NCBI GenBank assembly: GCA_019055375.1
Contig: JAHQIW010007234.1
Coordinates: forward strand, 434,001-498,000
DNA from: Parelaphostrongylus tenuis
Taxonomy: Eukaryota; Nematoda; Chromadorea; Rhabditida; Metastrongylidae
Direction of reading: 5' to 3'
Length of the DNA stretch: 64,000 bases
Shown here piece by piece: positions 54,001 through 64,000 of the stretch. The notes under the pieces were generated by a model that ran no database searches, was not told where the DNA came from, and worked only from the letters and a program-made list of their open reading frames with translations. Every line of letters starts with the position of its first letter. Within the stretch, counting starts at the first letter, position 1. A program made the position numbers and the translations under genes.

Positions 54001-54984
54001 GATTAAGTGATTCAGTGATTTAAAGAAATATTTGACGGAAAAAAACTTAGCACTGGTAATCACATGATAAAATAGCAAGTTAAGGAGTCAGAAACCATTG
54101 ATCATCAATTGACAGGCCGTGCTGCCAAAAAAGTTTAATAGCACCACAATTCAAGCAAGAAGAGTGCAATAAAAAGCTATTGGCTTGTCCAACATTAAGC
54201 TAACTCAGTGAAACCCCACTAACTTAAGCAACTATATAATCTAATAATAGCGCTAAGAAGGTAGTCAAATCAGGCTAGAGTTGACCAAAGCACTAAGGAG
54301 AGCCACTAGACGAGGGTATCGGTTTATAGGAAAAGTACGAGATAGCGAGAGTTCCGTCGTTCGGGTAGGGTTTCATACATATCAAATATACTCGAGCGCG
54401 AACACTTCGCGCCCCCCTCAACGACGTGATCGGTTTCAGAGAGCATACAGAACGATGACAAACGTAAAACTGACTGAAAAGACACTACTCACTCACCTCT
54501 GAATCCGTGTGGTGTAGCATTAGCTGATGTGGACAGCCGAATGTGATTCAAACAGCGAGCCAGCTGCTGCTCGCCGATACCGTATACCACTTGCGATCCC
54601 GCCCCTTGAAGATTCCTCCCCATTTTCTGGTCGAAATCAACTTTTTGCTGAAGCGATCAGGTGTAAGATAACTCGTGAGACACTAGCTTCGAAATTCGCT
54701 AGTTGTTTTCTCACTTTTCTTAGGAAAAGTTACATAGAAGCTCCATGTTGCACCTCCTGCAACGTATTGAAAGTCGCAAGAGACTCTCATACTCGATTTT
54801 TATTTCATTTTTCAAATACCAAAGATTATTCGTTTTTAAGGCCAAATTTTCCTTCACAAAGGGTCTACTTGTTCAAATTGGTTGCATTTACCGATGGCTA
54901 CTCTCGCTCACTTTCCCCATGCAATCACTGCGCTGAGCTCCATTCAGGCGGCGGATCAGCGGGACTGCCGCCACCGTATTCCAT
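40912..54984 (-). CDS. eya-1: Eyes absent (EYA) transcriptional co-factor, about 15 exons
   Basis: EYA proteins combine an N-terminal tyrosine/serine-rich transactivation region with a C-terminal HAD-type EYA domain and act with SIX and PAX factors. Exons in gene order: 54984-54929 (candidate first), 49148-49108, about 48553-48500 (ends uncertain), 47672-47600, 47480-47392, 47313-47238, 45365-45253, 45188-45122, 45064-44931, 44709-44623, 44198-43965, 42576-42450, 42150-42009, 41956-41861, 41001-40912. Phases agree throughout except within 44198-43965, whose 234 nt should be 235 (0 in, 1 out); one base is missing near 44105-44130. The identity rests on ARVFVWELDD, GGVEVMRRMASKY, VPIENVYSTHKTG, RFGKKCSYVVI and the C-terminal VWPILTTDDFEKLY. 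The catalytic motifs are substituted. Confidence 0.9.
41017..41205 (+). repeat. Direct repeat, copy 2
   Basis: Starts ACAGCATCGTATTTTTCAAAC, 16 nt upstream (in gene sense) of the last eya exon; the two copies bracket that exon. Confidence 0.6.
41380..41465 (-). repeat. tRNA-derived SINE head, type A
   Basis: Minus: TGTGGTGTAGTGGTAGCACGCG (A box) and GCGAGTTCAACTCCCG (B box). Faces the plus copy at 41534. Confidence 0.65.
41534..41625 (+). repeat. tRNA-derived SINE head, type A
   Basis: GGTAGTGTAGTGGTAGCACG (A box) and CTAGTTCAACTCCC (B box), the best-preserved copy in the window. It lies in the eya intron between the last two exons. Confidence 0.65.
42776..43000. repeat. Tandem duplication, period about 121 bp
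   Basis: Two successive units begin TTCGTAGA and share AACAACTTCAAGT, GACGA-CAATTC/GATTCAT in the same order, in the eya intron 42577-43964. No coding content. Confidence 0.6.
43545..43612 (-). repeat. tRNA-derived SINE head, type B
   Basis: Minus: GCTGAGTGGTTAGTGATGC and GCTGGTTTGATCCCTC. Same eya intron as the tandem duplication. Confidence 0.5.
44412..44482. repeat. Short tandem repeat, two 35-nt units
   Basis: TAGGAATGA-AAGGTCAAATACT appears twice in succession within the eya intron 44199-44622. Confidence 0.6.
45122..49148 (-). CDS. eya-1: EYA N-terminal tyrosine- and serine-rich exons
   Basis: Six short exons encode NPYYNSGYGAGGYGVYGGAS with YYQQ, FPYAIGAATPSTYYG, SYPTSFDYSAYNPQYYNGMR, and MPTPTSLVAITDP. 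The Tyr/Gly/Ser/Pro composition is that of the EYA transactivation region. Phases run 1, 0, 1, 0, 1 across the set. Exon 48553-48500 was chosen because its GTGTTT donor gives the needed phase 1; a GTATTT donor 45 nt downstream is the alternative. Confidence 0.75.
45990..46165 (+). repeat. Dispersed repeat family R, copy
   Basis: CTCGACTAGCATTCTACGGC, ATTCATAGAGAAGGC, AAAGTCTTAAGCAG, then a GAAATGTTTGAAGACC-like stretch, aligned with 57370-57480. It lies in the large eya intron 45366-47237, in which I see no gene. Confidence 0.5.
49235..49370. mobile_element. Decayed Penelope-like terminal repeat fragment
   Basis: GCGGTCTCGCCTTCTTCAGAGTTTGG then a CCA-TAAGCCA-ACA-CTCCAT run matches the left arm of the 28-kb element (GCCTTCTTCAGAGCCTGG, CCAATAAGCCAAACACCTCC). 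Only the outer 130 nt survive. Confidence 0.6.
49555..49800. other. GC-rich island in eya intron 1
   Basis: Clearly more CpG-rich than anything near it, ending with GTTACGTCATC, a near-CRE. No conserved frame. It could be an alternative promoter of eya or an old GC-rich insertion. Confidence 0.3.
49955..50025 (+). repeat. tRNA-derived SINE head, type B
   Basis: GTAGCACATTAGTTAAAGCTGCC and GATGCTTCAACCTTGC are degenerate A and B boxes with the type B spacing. Confidence 0.4.
50835..51085. mobile_element. Decayed Penelope-like terminal repeat fragment
   Basis: CAACCACTCAAACACCTTC, TTATCAAACCAAGCATTCAATCG, CACATGGACTGTTAATGCAC and CACACCAAAATAATAG follow the order of the 28-kb left arm over about 230 nt. 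Confidence 0.6.
52520..53040 (-). mobile_element. Decayed Penelope-like element with short inverted ends and coding remnant
   Basis: Left end 52520-52585 (TTTCTCAGAGCCTAG) and 52695-52750 (CTAGGCTCC, GCCAAAACGTTAGCC) are inverted and carry the hammerhead-like core in ruins. Beyond them, 52940-53000 (AGATCATACAAGCGCTTACGA) aligns with 29230-29260 of the intact frame (AGACGGTCATATAAGCGGTT), so minus-strand Penelope coding remains. Confidence 0.55.
54929..54984 (-). CDS. eya-1: Candidate first coding exon of eya
   Basis: ATG at 54984 encodes MEYGGGSPADPPPEWSSA and leaves phase 2, which joins the 49148 exon to read AQSNQHGSSLLL. It lies in a locally GC-rich patch (54930-55060) typical of a promoter-proximal exon. 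An intron of 5.8 kb follows. Support is composition and phase only; another start is possible. Confidence 0.45.
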
Positions 54985-55144
54985 CTGCTAAGGCGCACAG
55001 CGGACGGATTGAGTTTCTTCGACGTCAGCCCGTTGTCTTTCTCTCTTCGCTCGCTGTCGTCTCTCTTATCGACTCCATTTTCGGCTTCCTTCAGCATCAT
55101 TATGAGGACCTCTCGCTACTGAAATATCTATTAGTACCAACTTT

Positions 55145-55375
55145 TCACTTTGTCTTATCCGTTAGTGATTTGTCAGCGTTATCGAAGAGGGAAGTGTCGA
55201 AGAAATTATAGTCTGCATGCACCATGTACGCTATCGCTGACGTCAGTTCATCATCTGTAACATTTCTACTAGGAATTTGAATGTTTTTATTGTCCTTCCA
55301 TTGAAGAGTCGGAAACTTGGTATGTTTCCACGCGCAGTGTCCACAATAAGGAATTGATAATGAAAGTTTCTTCAA
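55145..55375 (-). CDS. Unidentified minus-strand exon-like frame
   Basis: Reads WKHTKFPTLQWKDNKNIQIP, VTDDELTSAIAYMVHADY and FFDTSLFDNADKSLTDKTK then stop. It looks like a terminal exon, but I cannot find its partner exons with confidence nor name a family. Confidence 0.25.
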   Translation of the reverse strand: MKKLSLSIPYCGHCAWKHTKFPTLQWKDNKNIQIPSRNVTDDELTSAIAYMVHADYNFFDTSLFDNADKSLTDKTK

Positions 55376-56005
55376 TTACCTACGTGCTTATGAAAGGCTT
55401 CAAATAGCTAGCATATTGGAGTGCCTAATAAGCAATTAAAAATTTCAATTCGATTTTGACTTTTCAAAAGACATTTGCGTGTCCTTGATGGACTTTTCTT
55501 GTTTGGAGCACTGTATTATGGGCATATCCCAATTCTCTCATTCAGTTTGAAACCTTGCATTCGTCTTCCACAAAAGTTTGTGAGATTTTATGACTGTTCG
55601 CCTGATAATTGAAATTTTCGTCGTTCTCATGAGTATTGGTAAATGCTGATAGAGATTTCTCTTGGAATCTCAGAGAAGAACTTCTGGACTATTCTCAATC
55701 ATCGGGTATAAGTAGTCGTCATCTTTTATCAACTGAAGGGAGAGCTCTATTACTAGTTTCACGACTCTGATATTGGTAGAAAACCTTGGTTCATTTGAGG
55801 CTAAACAGAGACAACGACCATGCTCTTATCGTAAGGTATCTTTATCCGACGGAGCGAAATAAATTTGAAACGATAAGATCTACTTCTAAAATAAACGTGG
55901 AAACGTAAGGAAGTTTTTCACGAAGCTGCGATGTAGGAATGCGAAGAAGTTTTAACTGCAACCCAAATAGTTTTTAAGAACTTGGCAAATACAGGATGTT
56001 CTCAC

Positions 56006-56185
56006 CGACCAACATGATCTCTGCGGAAATTTTCAGTGATTTCATTTCTTGGAATTTTGTTAGACTCTTCGTGGTGTCAACATAACTGCGTTTGAGAAAC
56101 TGCCGCCTTTGTACAGCCAATGATCTCCGTCTTCGGCTAATTAGAATGTCCATCGCCACTTTGTGGACATGAAGAGAGACTTTCA
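56006..56185 (-). CDS. Unidentified minus-strand exon-like block
   Basis: Bounded by a CCGATTAG acceptor and a GTCG|GTGAGA donor; reads VKVSLHVHKVAMDILISRRR then RSLAVQRRQFLKRSYVDTTK. Basic and helical. A small upstream exon ending AGGTCTG|GTAAGT near 56272 is phase-compatible. No family recognised. Confidence 0.3.
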
Positions 56186-56999
56186 CTAATCGGAAACAAG
56201 AAAGTGTAAAGAATAACTGGAAGAGAATATAATCAAGTTTTTGCGACCTTTTGATAATTTTACAACTTACCAGACCTGGTCCTGACATTTTCATGTTCAC
56301 AGAGGCAGTTTTCACTTGATTAAAACGTTTTTTCTAAAGATTCTCCTTCTGGACGAGAGTGATACCACTCATTTCAAAAACAACGCGACAGTTTGCACCA
56401 CGAATAGAACAAGAGTCTGGAGTTTTTTCATTCACCTATTTATTTCTAATGATTTCTTCGAATAAACAAAGCTGTGTGAATCAGAGTGAAAAATTTATAT
56501 CTATGTCGTGAAATTTCTTCTCAAAAAAATATTGTAATTAATGTTCTCATAAAACATTGATGTATAATAAGCAAGGAAAAATCTACTCGTAGCTAAACTG
56601 TTTTTTTTTTCAATGTTTTATAGTTACTTCGCAGCTACAACAAAGTCATTCCGTTGTAGCTGAGTTCGCTTTTCCGTCATGTTCCCATTTTTTATGATTC
56701 GTCATAAATAATTTTTGTAACTATGCAAATTTTATCCTGATTTTTAGAGAAAGGCAAACAAACTCGTTACTGTGACGTCCGACTGGTTTGTCCAATTTTA
56801 TGTTTGCCGTTTTCAGCTGGTCTATGAAGCACATGTTTTAGCACAAGATTGTAGTCCATAGTCTAATTTCCTACTGATTGCTGTAACACACACATGACAC
56901 GCGAGCACCACACACTCCACCACCCACTCAGCCACATACAACACATATATATGTATTTGTAATCGCTGGGGCAATTTTAAAGGATGATGTGCAAAAGTT

Positions 57000-57062
57000 C
57001 CGGGTCAGGCGGAACTCGAACCCACATCTGACTCTATGTGGGAGCGCGTGCTCTAACTTGCA
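57000..57062 (-). repeat. tRNA-like SINE head
   Basis: Minus: GTTAGAGCACGCGCTCCC and GTGGGTTCGAGTTCCGCC, both boxes good. Preceded and followed by unrelated sequence, so it is scored as a SINE, not a tRNA gene. Confidence 0.5.
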
Positions 57063-57369
57063 GATTATTCTACATCAAAGAATATATTTGAAGAATTGAT
57101 ACCACAGCTAGAAACGGTAATTAAAAAGAATTCCGATTCAAAGGGTTTGTTTACTGCATTTTGGCATACAATACAACTAAAGCAAATTCGAATTTTATTT
57201 CGGTTTGCTCCATATTCAAGCTTTTCAAGCTTATTTGATATTTCTTTGTGAGAACGGTAAGCTGACAGAGTCGTTAATGATGCAGGTTATCAGGAAGAAA
57301 GCCGCTGGCCCGTCCTTTTTTAACGCCCTCCTGTAATTGAGTGGAAATGTGGTAATGTTCGAGAATGCA

Positions 57370-57480
57370 AGAATGTTTCCCTCGACCAGCATTCTACGCC
57401 ATTCATAAAGAAAACAAAGTCCTCAAGCAGCACCTGGGATAACGTGCAAAATGTTCGACGATCCTCATGTAGAATTAATG
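57370..57480 (+). repeat. Dispersed repeat family R, copy
   Basis: CTCGACCAGCATTCTACGCC, ATTCATAAAGAAAAC, AAAGTCCTCAAGCAGCACC; the best match to the 46-kb copy. Confidence 0.5.
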
Positions 57481-58214
57481 TGCAGATACAAATCGAATGC
57501 TAGAGGTACTGGGAACCTCACGGAGAAATATTAGAGAGTTGTGTGGAAAATGTTGATGAATAGATCTAGTTCTCACTCATTGCCAGAATAAGAGTATTTT
57601 GTTCCGTTTCTAAGAATCTCACTGCTTGAATTGAGTGTGATCGAAATTCGTTCAAAAGCTTGACGCTCGACTTTTTCGCAACATTAGAAAACTCACCCCA
57701 GTGTTCTTCACTGGAATGTATTACACAGTGCGACTTCATGCTGCAGCTTCTTATCGTTTGTAAAATAAACACTAGGCAGCGTGCAGTAGTTTTGTTAAAA
57801 GTGAACTATTAACAGAACCCACAAGATTTGTAGCTTGTTAAATGCCGCTAGCCAGACTTAGAAAAGCTGCAAATCCTTGGATGGCGAAGGCGCTGGACTT
57901 ACGATAAGGGTAGCAGCACTGCTAGGTAGATTGGTGGACCACCACAAGTCGTTTCAGAGGCCTAATATGTTTCGCTATCAGCTCTGTTGTGTTGTGTTTA
58001 TTGAAGTCACACACATAGTACATCCGTCGGCGGCGAACGATTTATCAGTTCGCTTTCATTGAACAGCTCACAACAATAGCAAGCTCCTGTTATAAGAATA
58101 AGTGGATTGAATACACAGCTTTTAGATTTTTTGTCTGTCTGAGAGATATCGGCATAACGATGGCTATTTGAGTATTACCCACACTCGATTTGAATAATTT
58201 TTGTAAGGGTTTAC

Positions 58215-58730
58215 TTTATGATTTAGCTAATATAAACTTTATTCGGTTAACGTTTAAACGTCTTCGTCTTCTTCACAGGCGATGAATCAAGTCAATTGTT
58301 CACAGTCGTCCACTCTCATACTGCTATTCATCTTCGTTGTCTTTCGGATCCTCTTTGGCAAATCCTCTTTGGTGCAGCACCGTCTGATCGAGAACCTCGC
58401 TCGGCGTCGTGCTTATATACAGAATGGCTGTTATGCTGATTAATCGTCGGTAACGATCGCCGATAATGTGACTGACTGGTGAAGGGTAGGTTGTCTACAG
58501 AAATCAAATTGCAGTCAGCGGGTGCACTGCATAACAAGCGTTCTGTACATGAGAACTTCGCTAAGTGAGGTTCCTCCTTTGTGCTTGCACTACCGAAGAA
58601 GATTTTACTACATCGAGAACGAGAACGAACATCAAAACGAGAGTGGACGACTGTAAACAATCGAGCTGAATCATCGGCTGTAAAGAAGACGAAGACGTCG
58701 AAGCATTAGCAGAATTAAGTTTTTATTATC
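58215..58730. mobile_element. Penelope-type inverted terminal pair, second family
   Basis: Arms of about 80 nt (58222-58310 and 58640-58728) are inverted, reading GAGAGTGGACGACTGT then GAAGAAGACGAAGACGT and ending near TTAGC-GAAT-AAG-TTTTTAT. The outer part (AAGAAGACGAAGACGTCGAA) has the CUGAAGA/hairpin/GAAA layout of Penelope terminal ribozymes in weakened form. The 330 nt between the arms is non-coding. Confidence 0.5.
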
Positions 58731-59399
58731 AACCTCGTAGTATTCGCTTATCCATAAAAGAAGCCACCATTGATTGATAATGCTGAGGTCAAATATTAGT
58801 TAACTTCAAAATACTTTCTGTAAGCTAACAACGTTTCTTGTGTTTGAATAATTTTACCGTTCGGCATCGTTACTGGAATTTGATTAGTTCGTCTGTTTGA
58901 GTTCGAGAGGTGCAATTCGACTTGGCCAGCTTGAAATATTTGTGTACTCAAAAGTAGAACAATGTTCTGCAGGAGGACATATAAGGTTGAATTAGACAAT
59001 AATAGAATAGACAAAGCAATTTTGGTTTACGAGTCATCTTCGCACTCAGTACTTCATTACTCAGTAAAAGCTCTCAGAAATCCACTTCATTAGCAATGTG
59101 CTGGTCTTCGTTGTATGGAAATATTGCATGATCAGCTGGGGATTTGGTTGAGACTCGAGCAAAAATTGAGTATTCATCATTAATATTCATTCATATAAAA
59201 TGCTGGTAGATGTTAATTCATTAAATATTTGCTATGTTATTCTATGCATTTCCAAATATCGGAGTGAACAATGGACAAATCCAGAAGCAGTACTCTTAGT
59301 ACTCGTACGTGATTGAGGACCGGAATGTAGTTCATAACTTGGCACGTCATAAAAATAACAGTGGCTACTGGTAATCACTAAGGGGAACACTAGTAACGA

Positions 59400-59594
59400 G
59401 CATGCAGAAAAAGAAACTCTAGTTGCATATCTAAAGGAAAGTTTGTCATGAGAGAGCTCTTCATGTAACTGGAAGGCACCAACCCATTCCGTTACTTGCA
59501 CATGTCCTCCACCAGCAATTCTGGAACGATATTCTTCTACATTTGCTTCAACAAGTGATGAATAAGGTTTGCTCTTAAATACGTTCATCATCAA
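59400..59594 (-). CDS. Unidentified minus-strand exon-like frame
   Basis: Reads KPYSSLVEANVEEYRSRI, GGGHVQVTEWVGAF, QLHEELSHDKLSFRY and runs into a hydrophobic SACSLLVFPLVIT. It may be a membrane-proximal exon of the lectin gene upstream, but splice phases could not be linked, so I leave it unnamed. Confidence 0.25.
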
Positions 59595-59827
59595 CTACAT
59601 ATATGAAGGTTAATTCACTCAAAACTTCATTCAGTTCGTCGGAGACAAATGGCAGCGAGCCGTCGTCTTCCTAATCTTATCAAGTGAAAATTTTGTATAA
59701 CGAAGTTAAACCTACATCAATTCGGCAAGTCTATTTGAAGAAAAGAGTCATTTTTGTTCTGATATACGAGCTGATCATGGTCATGAGCTTGATAAAGTGT
59801 GGAACAAGAAACGTTGGATACACTCAC

Positions 59828-59947
59828 CAGATCATCTGGGATGCATCTCTCTGTGGATGAACAGCGTTGTGAGCAGCCGCCATTTATGCAGCATCGTTGA
59901 GACAAATAAGTGCCGGCACCCTCTGTGGGAGGTGATGCTGCAACGTT
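59828..59947 (-). CDS. Cysteine-rich exon-like block, possibly lectin gene
   Basis: Acceptor GAGTCAG and donor CTG|GTGAGT enclose 120 nt (40 codons, phase 0) reading PPTEGAGTYLSQRCCINGGC then SQRCSSTERCIPDDL. Six cysteines suggest an extracellular module. The lectin exon upstream ends in phase 1, so the two do not join directly. Confidence 0.3.
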
Positions 59948-60484
59948 CTGACTCATAGGCAAAGAGAATATTCGGAAAACAAACAGTTGGACATTTATTA
60001 ATGTAATAGAATTCAAGGATCACTGGAGACCGATAGCTTGATTGCCCACACGAAAGCGGTCAATCTGTGTTATCTTGACGACTAATTCAAATCGGAGAAG
60101 TTCTAGAAGTCGCGCTTAAAATATGACATCTTAAACAAAATCCCAGGAGTAAATGACCATGAACTGTTGCATCGTTACCAATATGTACTGTTTTTTTATT
60201 ATGATAACGAGTGGTTGGTCCGTTTGCAAGAATTCATCCATAGAAATTTTTATTCAGAGGTAGCGCAAAACTGCAGCACTATTTGATATCTAAGTAAACA
60301 CAAGACGTAAACCTTAGAGATGAGCGACTTGTCACCAAAAACTAGTTGCTTAGAGAATAGCCTATGCATTTCCCGCCTTATCGGCAAAACAAGAGGCTTA
60401 CCTACACTAGTACCTGAACCGTCGTCTATAACAAAAGCTATCAGTGCCTAATTTCTAGGATCGGCTATCTCTTAACTTTAGCAT

Positions 60485-61070
60485 GCTTCAGTAATTCTTT
60501 GTTCTATTCTTAAACTAGACGCGAGCTTCTATAACAATATTATTGAAACAGCTGGCATTTTGGTAGTTTAGTCTTTTTCAGAGCTTGGAAAGACCAGGCT
60601 TTCCACAAGCAGTCAAAAACCTCCATTAGTCTTGTGGAGAAAATCACCAAACCAGCTTTCAACGTACTCATCACTTTTCATAAGTCTTCCACTGACTTAC
60701 TCAAGTGGAAACCACCGAGTAGAGATCACATGGACTTGTAATGCACCTTACTCATCAAAACACCTGTCTTGTGTACTGAATCATATCACAAATGATTGCG
60801 AGTAATTCTTCTCTGCAGTTCATAGGAAACTCATGAAGACTTATCAAAAAAAAAACTCACAAAGAGCGGTGAGTGTGTTGAAAGTCTATTTTGCCTTGGC
60901 GTAATTGGAATCTGGATCTGATGGTTGTCTTTAAAGGAGTAATGGGGTGTTTCTGACTGGTTACTGGACAACCTGATCTTTTCAGGCTCTAAAGAAGGCG
61001 AAGCTGCCGAAACTCAACTGTTTTGAATAAATTTTCTAACAAAACCCCTGTCTGGCTAAGAAGAAAAAAA
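60485..61070. mobile_element. Decayed Penelope-like inverted pair
   Basis: Left half 60540-60800 follows the 28-kb arm in order (CTTTTTCAGAGCTTGGAAAG, AAAATCACCAAACC, AATGCACCTTACTCATCAAAA) and the right half 60860-61060 is its inverted counterpart (AGAGCGGTGAGTGTGTTGA, CTCTAAAGAAGGCGAAGCTG, CCGAAAC). The element lacks the coding core. Confidence 0.7.
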
Positions 61071-61489
61071 AAAGGAATTGCTATCAATGTCATTTCACAA
61101 GGGGTGTTCAGCTGAAACATGAGCTCGCTCTACATAGCTAAAAAGTACCCATGATTTCAAACATCTTCAATCGTACAGTGTTTTCAAGGAGATCACAGTA
61201 TTTTTTCAATTATATTTCAGTAAAAGTGGAGAGTGGGGGAGTGGGAGGGCGGAAATGAGATGTCCAAAAAACCATTGTACAAAGCTAGTAAGAGCAGCGG
61301 GAAGGATGCAGATTTCAAAGAAAGTGTTACTTCACGGAATGAAGAAAAAATGTATGTAAGATTTGATGAATCTTAGTTGACCAGGAAGCTTAGAACGTCA
61401 ACTAAGTAAAGCTGTGAGCACAAAATTTCGAGATGATTGAAAAAAAAGACGTTAACGATTTGCGAATTATTGTTTGGTGATGTACTTAC

Positions 61490-62151
61490 TGACGATGGGA
61501 AATGCCGGCTTGTTCAATCTCTTTTTGCAAAGTGCGGAGTAACCACTTGCATACCCGCAGTCCCACTCGTACCACGATCCTTCGGGTCTATCGAAATCCA
61601 ACCACATTGTCATGCAGAGGTCTGTTCCAGACGGTGGTTCTAAACACTCTCAAGAATTCTGCAGTTTGAAGGCGTAATCAATGATAATCAGGCAATGCAG
61701 AATTTATTAAGAATTTTTTCTGCGTAAACTAAGGAAGCCCTGACCACCTCTGAAGGCGTCTGTTTGGCGTCCGATAGCACCGTCATGCCATTCATAGGCA
61801 CCCGTGCGCGACAATCGTACTAATCGGCCCAACCACACGGTTGGTGTAGTAAGATTCATTCGCTTCGAGAGATCTGAAAGAAATAGAATAATGTAGGCAA
61901 CATCAGAATTCTATTTATCATTACAGTATCTGTGGAAATGCTGTTTCCGTGAACAACAAAAGAACATAGCTTTTGAAATTAAGACTGGAACGAACTGAAG
62001 GCGAATGCGTTCTCGTACTCGTCAGTGATTGATGCTAGTCGTCCACCGGCTTTCGCACATTCTTGTTCAGCTTCGAACCATCGCAATCGCTGTGGTAACA
62101 CCATGAAGCACGAACGGGACCGCTCGTAGCGTCTCCATCCGCGCGAACACT
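61490..62151 (-). CDS. C-type lectin domain protein, partial
   Basis: Three exons, 62151-61996, 61873-61748 and 61639-61490, join with matching phase 1. They give a complete C-type lectin-like domain: CSRGWRRYERSRSCFMV, then WFEAEQECAKAGGRLASI, then TVWLGRLVRL and YEWHDG, then LCMTMWLDF and WYEWDCGYASGYSALCKK. The cysteines expected at the start, after the first helix and at the end are present. The calcium-site WND triplet is not: the position reads WDC, so sugar binding through calcium is doubtful. No signal peptide exon was found in 62152-64000 and the 3' continuation is unclear. Nematode genomes carry many such secreted or membrane clec genes. Confidence 0.75.
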
Positions 62152-64000
62152 CTTAACGAAAAATACGACTGTTTTCTGTACACTTATACAGCGATAGAGC
62201 GATTGCTTAGCTCTTTTTGACTAACAAACCACGACAAGGCTGGTTTTTCATTGAAGCGCGAAATCGATGTGCACCATAATCAGTATTTATTTGATAATCA
62301 GAAGTCATTGAAGGCGCCGCGAGGTGTTTCTTGAGACCATCGTTCGATTGCTCGCTGGGTTTCTTTTCGATGTTAAAAAAATTTCATCTCAGAAAATGAC
62401 AGATCTTTGAGAGCGAAATTTCTCGTCAATTAATTGTCACGTGTGTCGAAACCTCAATATACGCAAGCACTGGATGAAACACGTATGCACGAAAATCCAT
62501 CCACATGATCATGAAAGACTGATGTGTGGTTTAAACTTCAAAAGCGGGGAATTCAGCCGCATTTCTCGGCGATGGGTTGCTTTGTTGAAAATAAGACGTT
62601 TTTGAAAAGGTATCAAGATTTTGAAGGGGAAGTCCTTAAGAGAATATCACTCTCATTGGATTCGTGGAGTAGACAAACCATTAAGCGTCACCGAAGCATA
62701 TGGAAATCATTCAATCCGAATAAGGAAGCGAAAAGTGTTATAGCTGAATCATCAGACAGTTAGTATGATACATTTGGTGTGTGCCATGCTGATTATTTAA
62801 TGCAATTAAACAACGCTTTTTATCTAAAAAAGAGACACCTTTGTCACTTTATTTATCACAATGGCTCAGCAAAGGGGAATCTCTTGGTGGCTGTGCGTAC
62901 AGATTTCGGTACAAACTGTGCGTGAACTGTAACCCTTCAAAACCATGTTCTTAGTCCTCATGCTTTTTTTTTGAAGCATCTTCCCATCTTGTGAAACGCA
63001 GAATGAAACGATGAATCTTGAGAAGACAGTTCATCGCGTTTTTTATCAAGCATTAATTCCGAATGGACATTTATCTCAGCAATAATTAGCCATGCTGTGG
63101 TTGACCGGTCGTTGAAGAATCAGTCAGTGAATTAAACAGAAATGAGCAAATGCGCTGAACAGAATGATTACAAGGGTTCAGTGTAGATGGTCAAGACAGT
63201 TTGTAAGCTGGTTCAGTTAGATTCAAATGTAGCCGGAATCTCGGTGTTCTATACGACTAGGTTTTTTCCCAAAAATACTTTTGAACGGCGGCTCGGCTTC
63301 AAAGGTCTTGTTTCACATTGAGTTACTCTCTAGTAATCCATCCCTCATGCTCGTCTCCATTTTCAAAAGTATTCAATTTCCAAACACATGTTATACTGCT
63401 TCTTAGTTGTATTATTGAACTATCGGGCTTAAGCTGGCGATAAACAATAAATGCTGATGGCGAAAGAGTTGAAAACTATTGATAAACACCACTAGGACAT
63501 AGTTGAAATTACTAATTGTACAAGTTCTTTGTTTCCATTGTCTTCTAACAGTCGTATCTTGTTGCAATTATGCATCAAAGGATGTTGTGTGATATGCAAA
63601 GCAATCGACTGCATGCGGAAGTCAAACCGAGCATCACCCCTGATGGAGGGAAAGGGCAGTGGTCTTAGCTATCACCGTTTCATTAGAGCCACCGATCTGC
63701 CACCACTCTTTCATTGATACGAACTATCGAAGTCGTCAGCAACTAGCCATCAACGGGTTAGAACTGGCATGAACATCACGGCATTAAGCCCAGTCAAGCT
63801 AATAGTTTTTGATGATATGTAATTTATACAAATTCTTTATTCTAATGTTTTTAGCAGTGATGTGGCATTGCACTGATGTATAATTAAAAGATCTATAATA
63901 ACAACATTTCAACAGAGCTATAAAGCAGTAAAACAAAGAATCCGCATAGACTGTGCACTCTCAATAGCTCTCAAATTGACTGAGTTTGAATCTGATATGT
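62152..64000. other. No supportable gene
   Basis: A plus frame at 62524-62763 (79 codons, basic) and another at 63529-63717 show no homology or splice support that I can see. The segment may contain the 5' exon of the lectin gene. Confidence 0.4.

Noticed and set aside
62524..62763. Basic 79-codon gene
   Set aside because: No domain, no splice context and no support beyond being open.

Overview
The window is eukaryotic nuclear DNA from a nematode, most likely a strongylid (hookworm-like) worm. The evidence is AT-rich sequence, genes broken into many exons of about 60-200 nt with acceptors of the type TTTTCAG, nematode-style divergence of conserved proteins, and a dense load of tRNA-derived SINEs, Penelope-like retroelements and TATATACATA microsatellites. 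I cannot name the species. Every coding call rests on my own translation and splice-phase bookkeeping; nothing was searched.

Layout. (1) 1-2883: upstream DNA with two SINE heads, a GC-richer patch at about 1400-2250 and two perfect TGACGTCA palindromes. (2) 2884-34786, plus strand: the smg-1 gene, the PI3K-like kinase of nonsense-mediated mRNA decay, in about 60 exons. N-terminal helical repeats lie at 2884-21623, FAT at 22111-24726, the kinase at 26428-31246 and the FATC tail ending GWTAWV at 34786. Its introns hold five TA-rich microsatellites, SINEs, a 5.75-kb intron (10317-16071) and a nearly pristine but truncated Penelope-like element with 460-bp inverted arms at 28479-30294. (3) 34787-40911: weak unidentified coding segments (plus 34922-35777; minus 38456-39112), a hammerhead-ribozyme retrozyme-like element (37040-37617) and a separate 320-bp-arm inverted duplication (37665-38455). 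(4) 40912-54984, minus strand: an eyes absent (eya) orthologue in about 15 exons, whose HAD phosphatase motifs are all substituted. Its first intron (49149-54928) carries decayed Penelope-like pieces. (5) 55145-60020: unidentified minus-strand coding-like exons and a further Penelope-type terminal pair. (6) 61490-62151, minus strand: three phase-compatible exons of a C-type lectin domain, incomplete at both ends. (7) 62152-64000: nothing I can support as a gene.

The most unusual things are (a) the 37-kb element, whose terminal units fold as hammerhead ribozymes with a palindromic stem III, two same-strand units lying 278 nt apart; (b) the EYA protein with no intact catalytic motif; (c) single-base homopolymer length errors or mutations that break conserved frames of smg-1 and eya while the splice phases on both sides show what the frame should be. 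smg-1 and eya are unrelated functionally; I see no operon.
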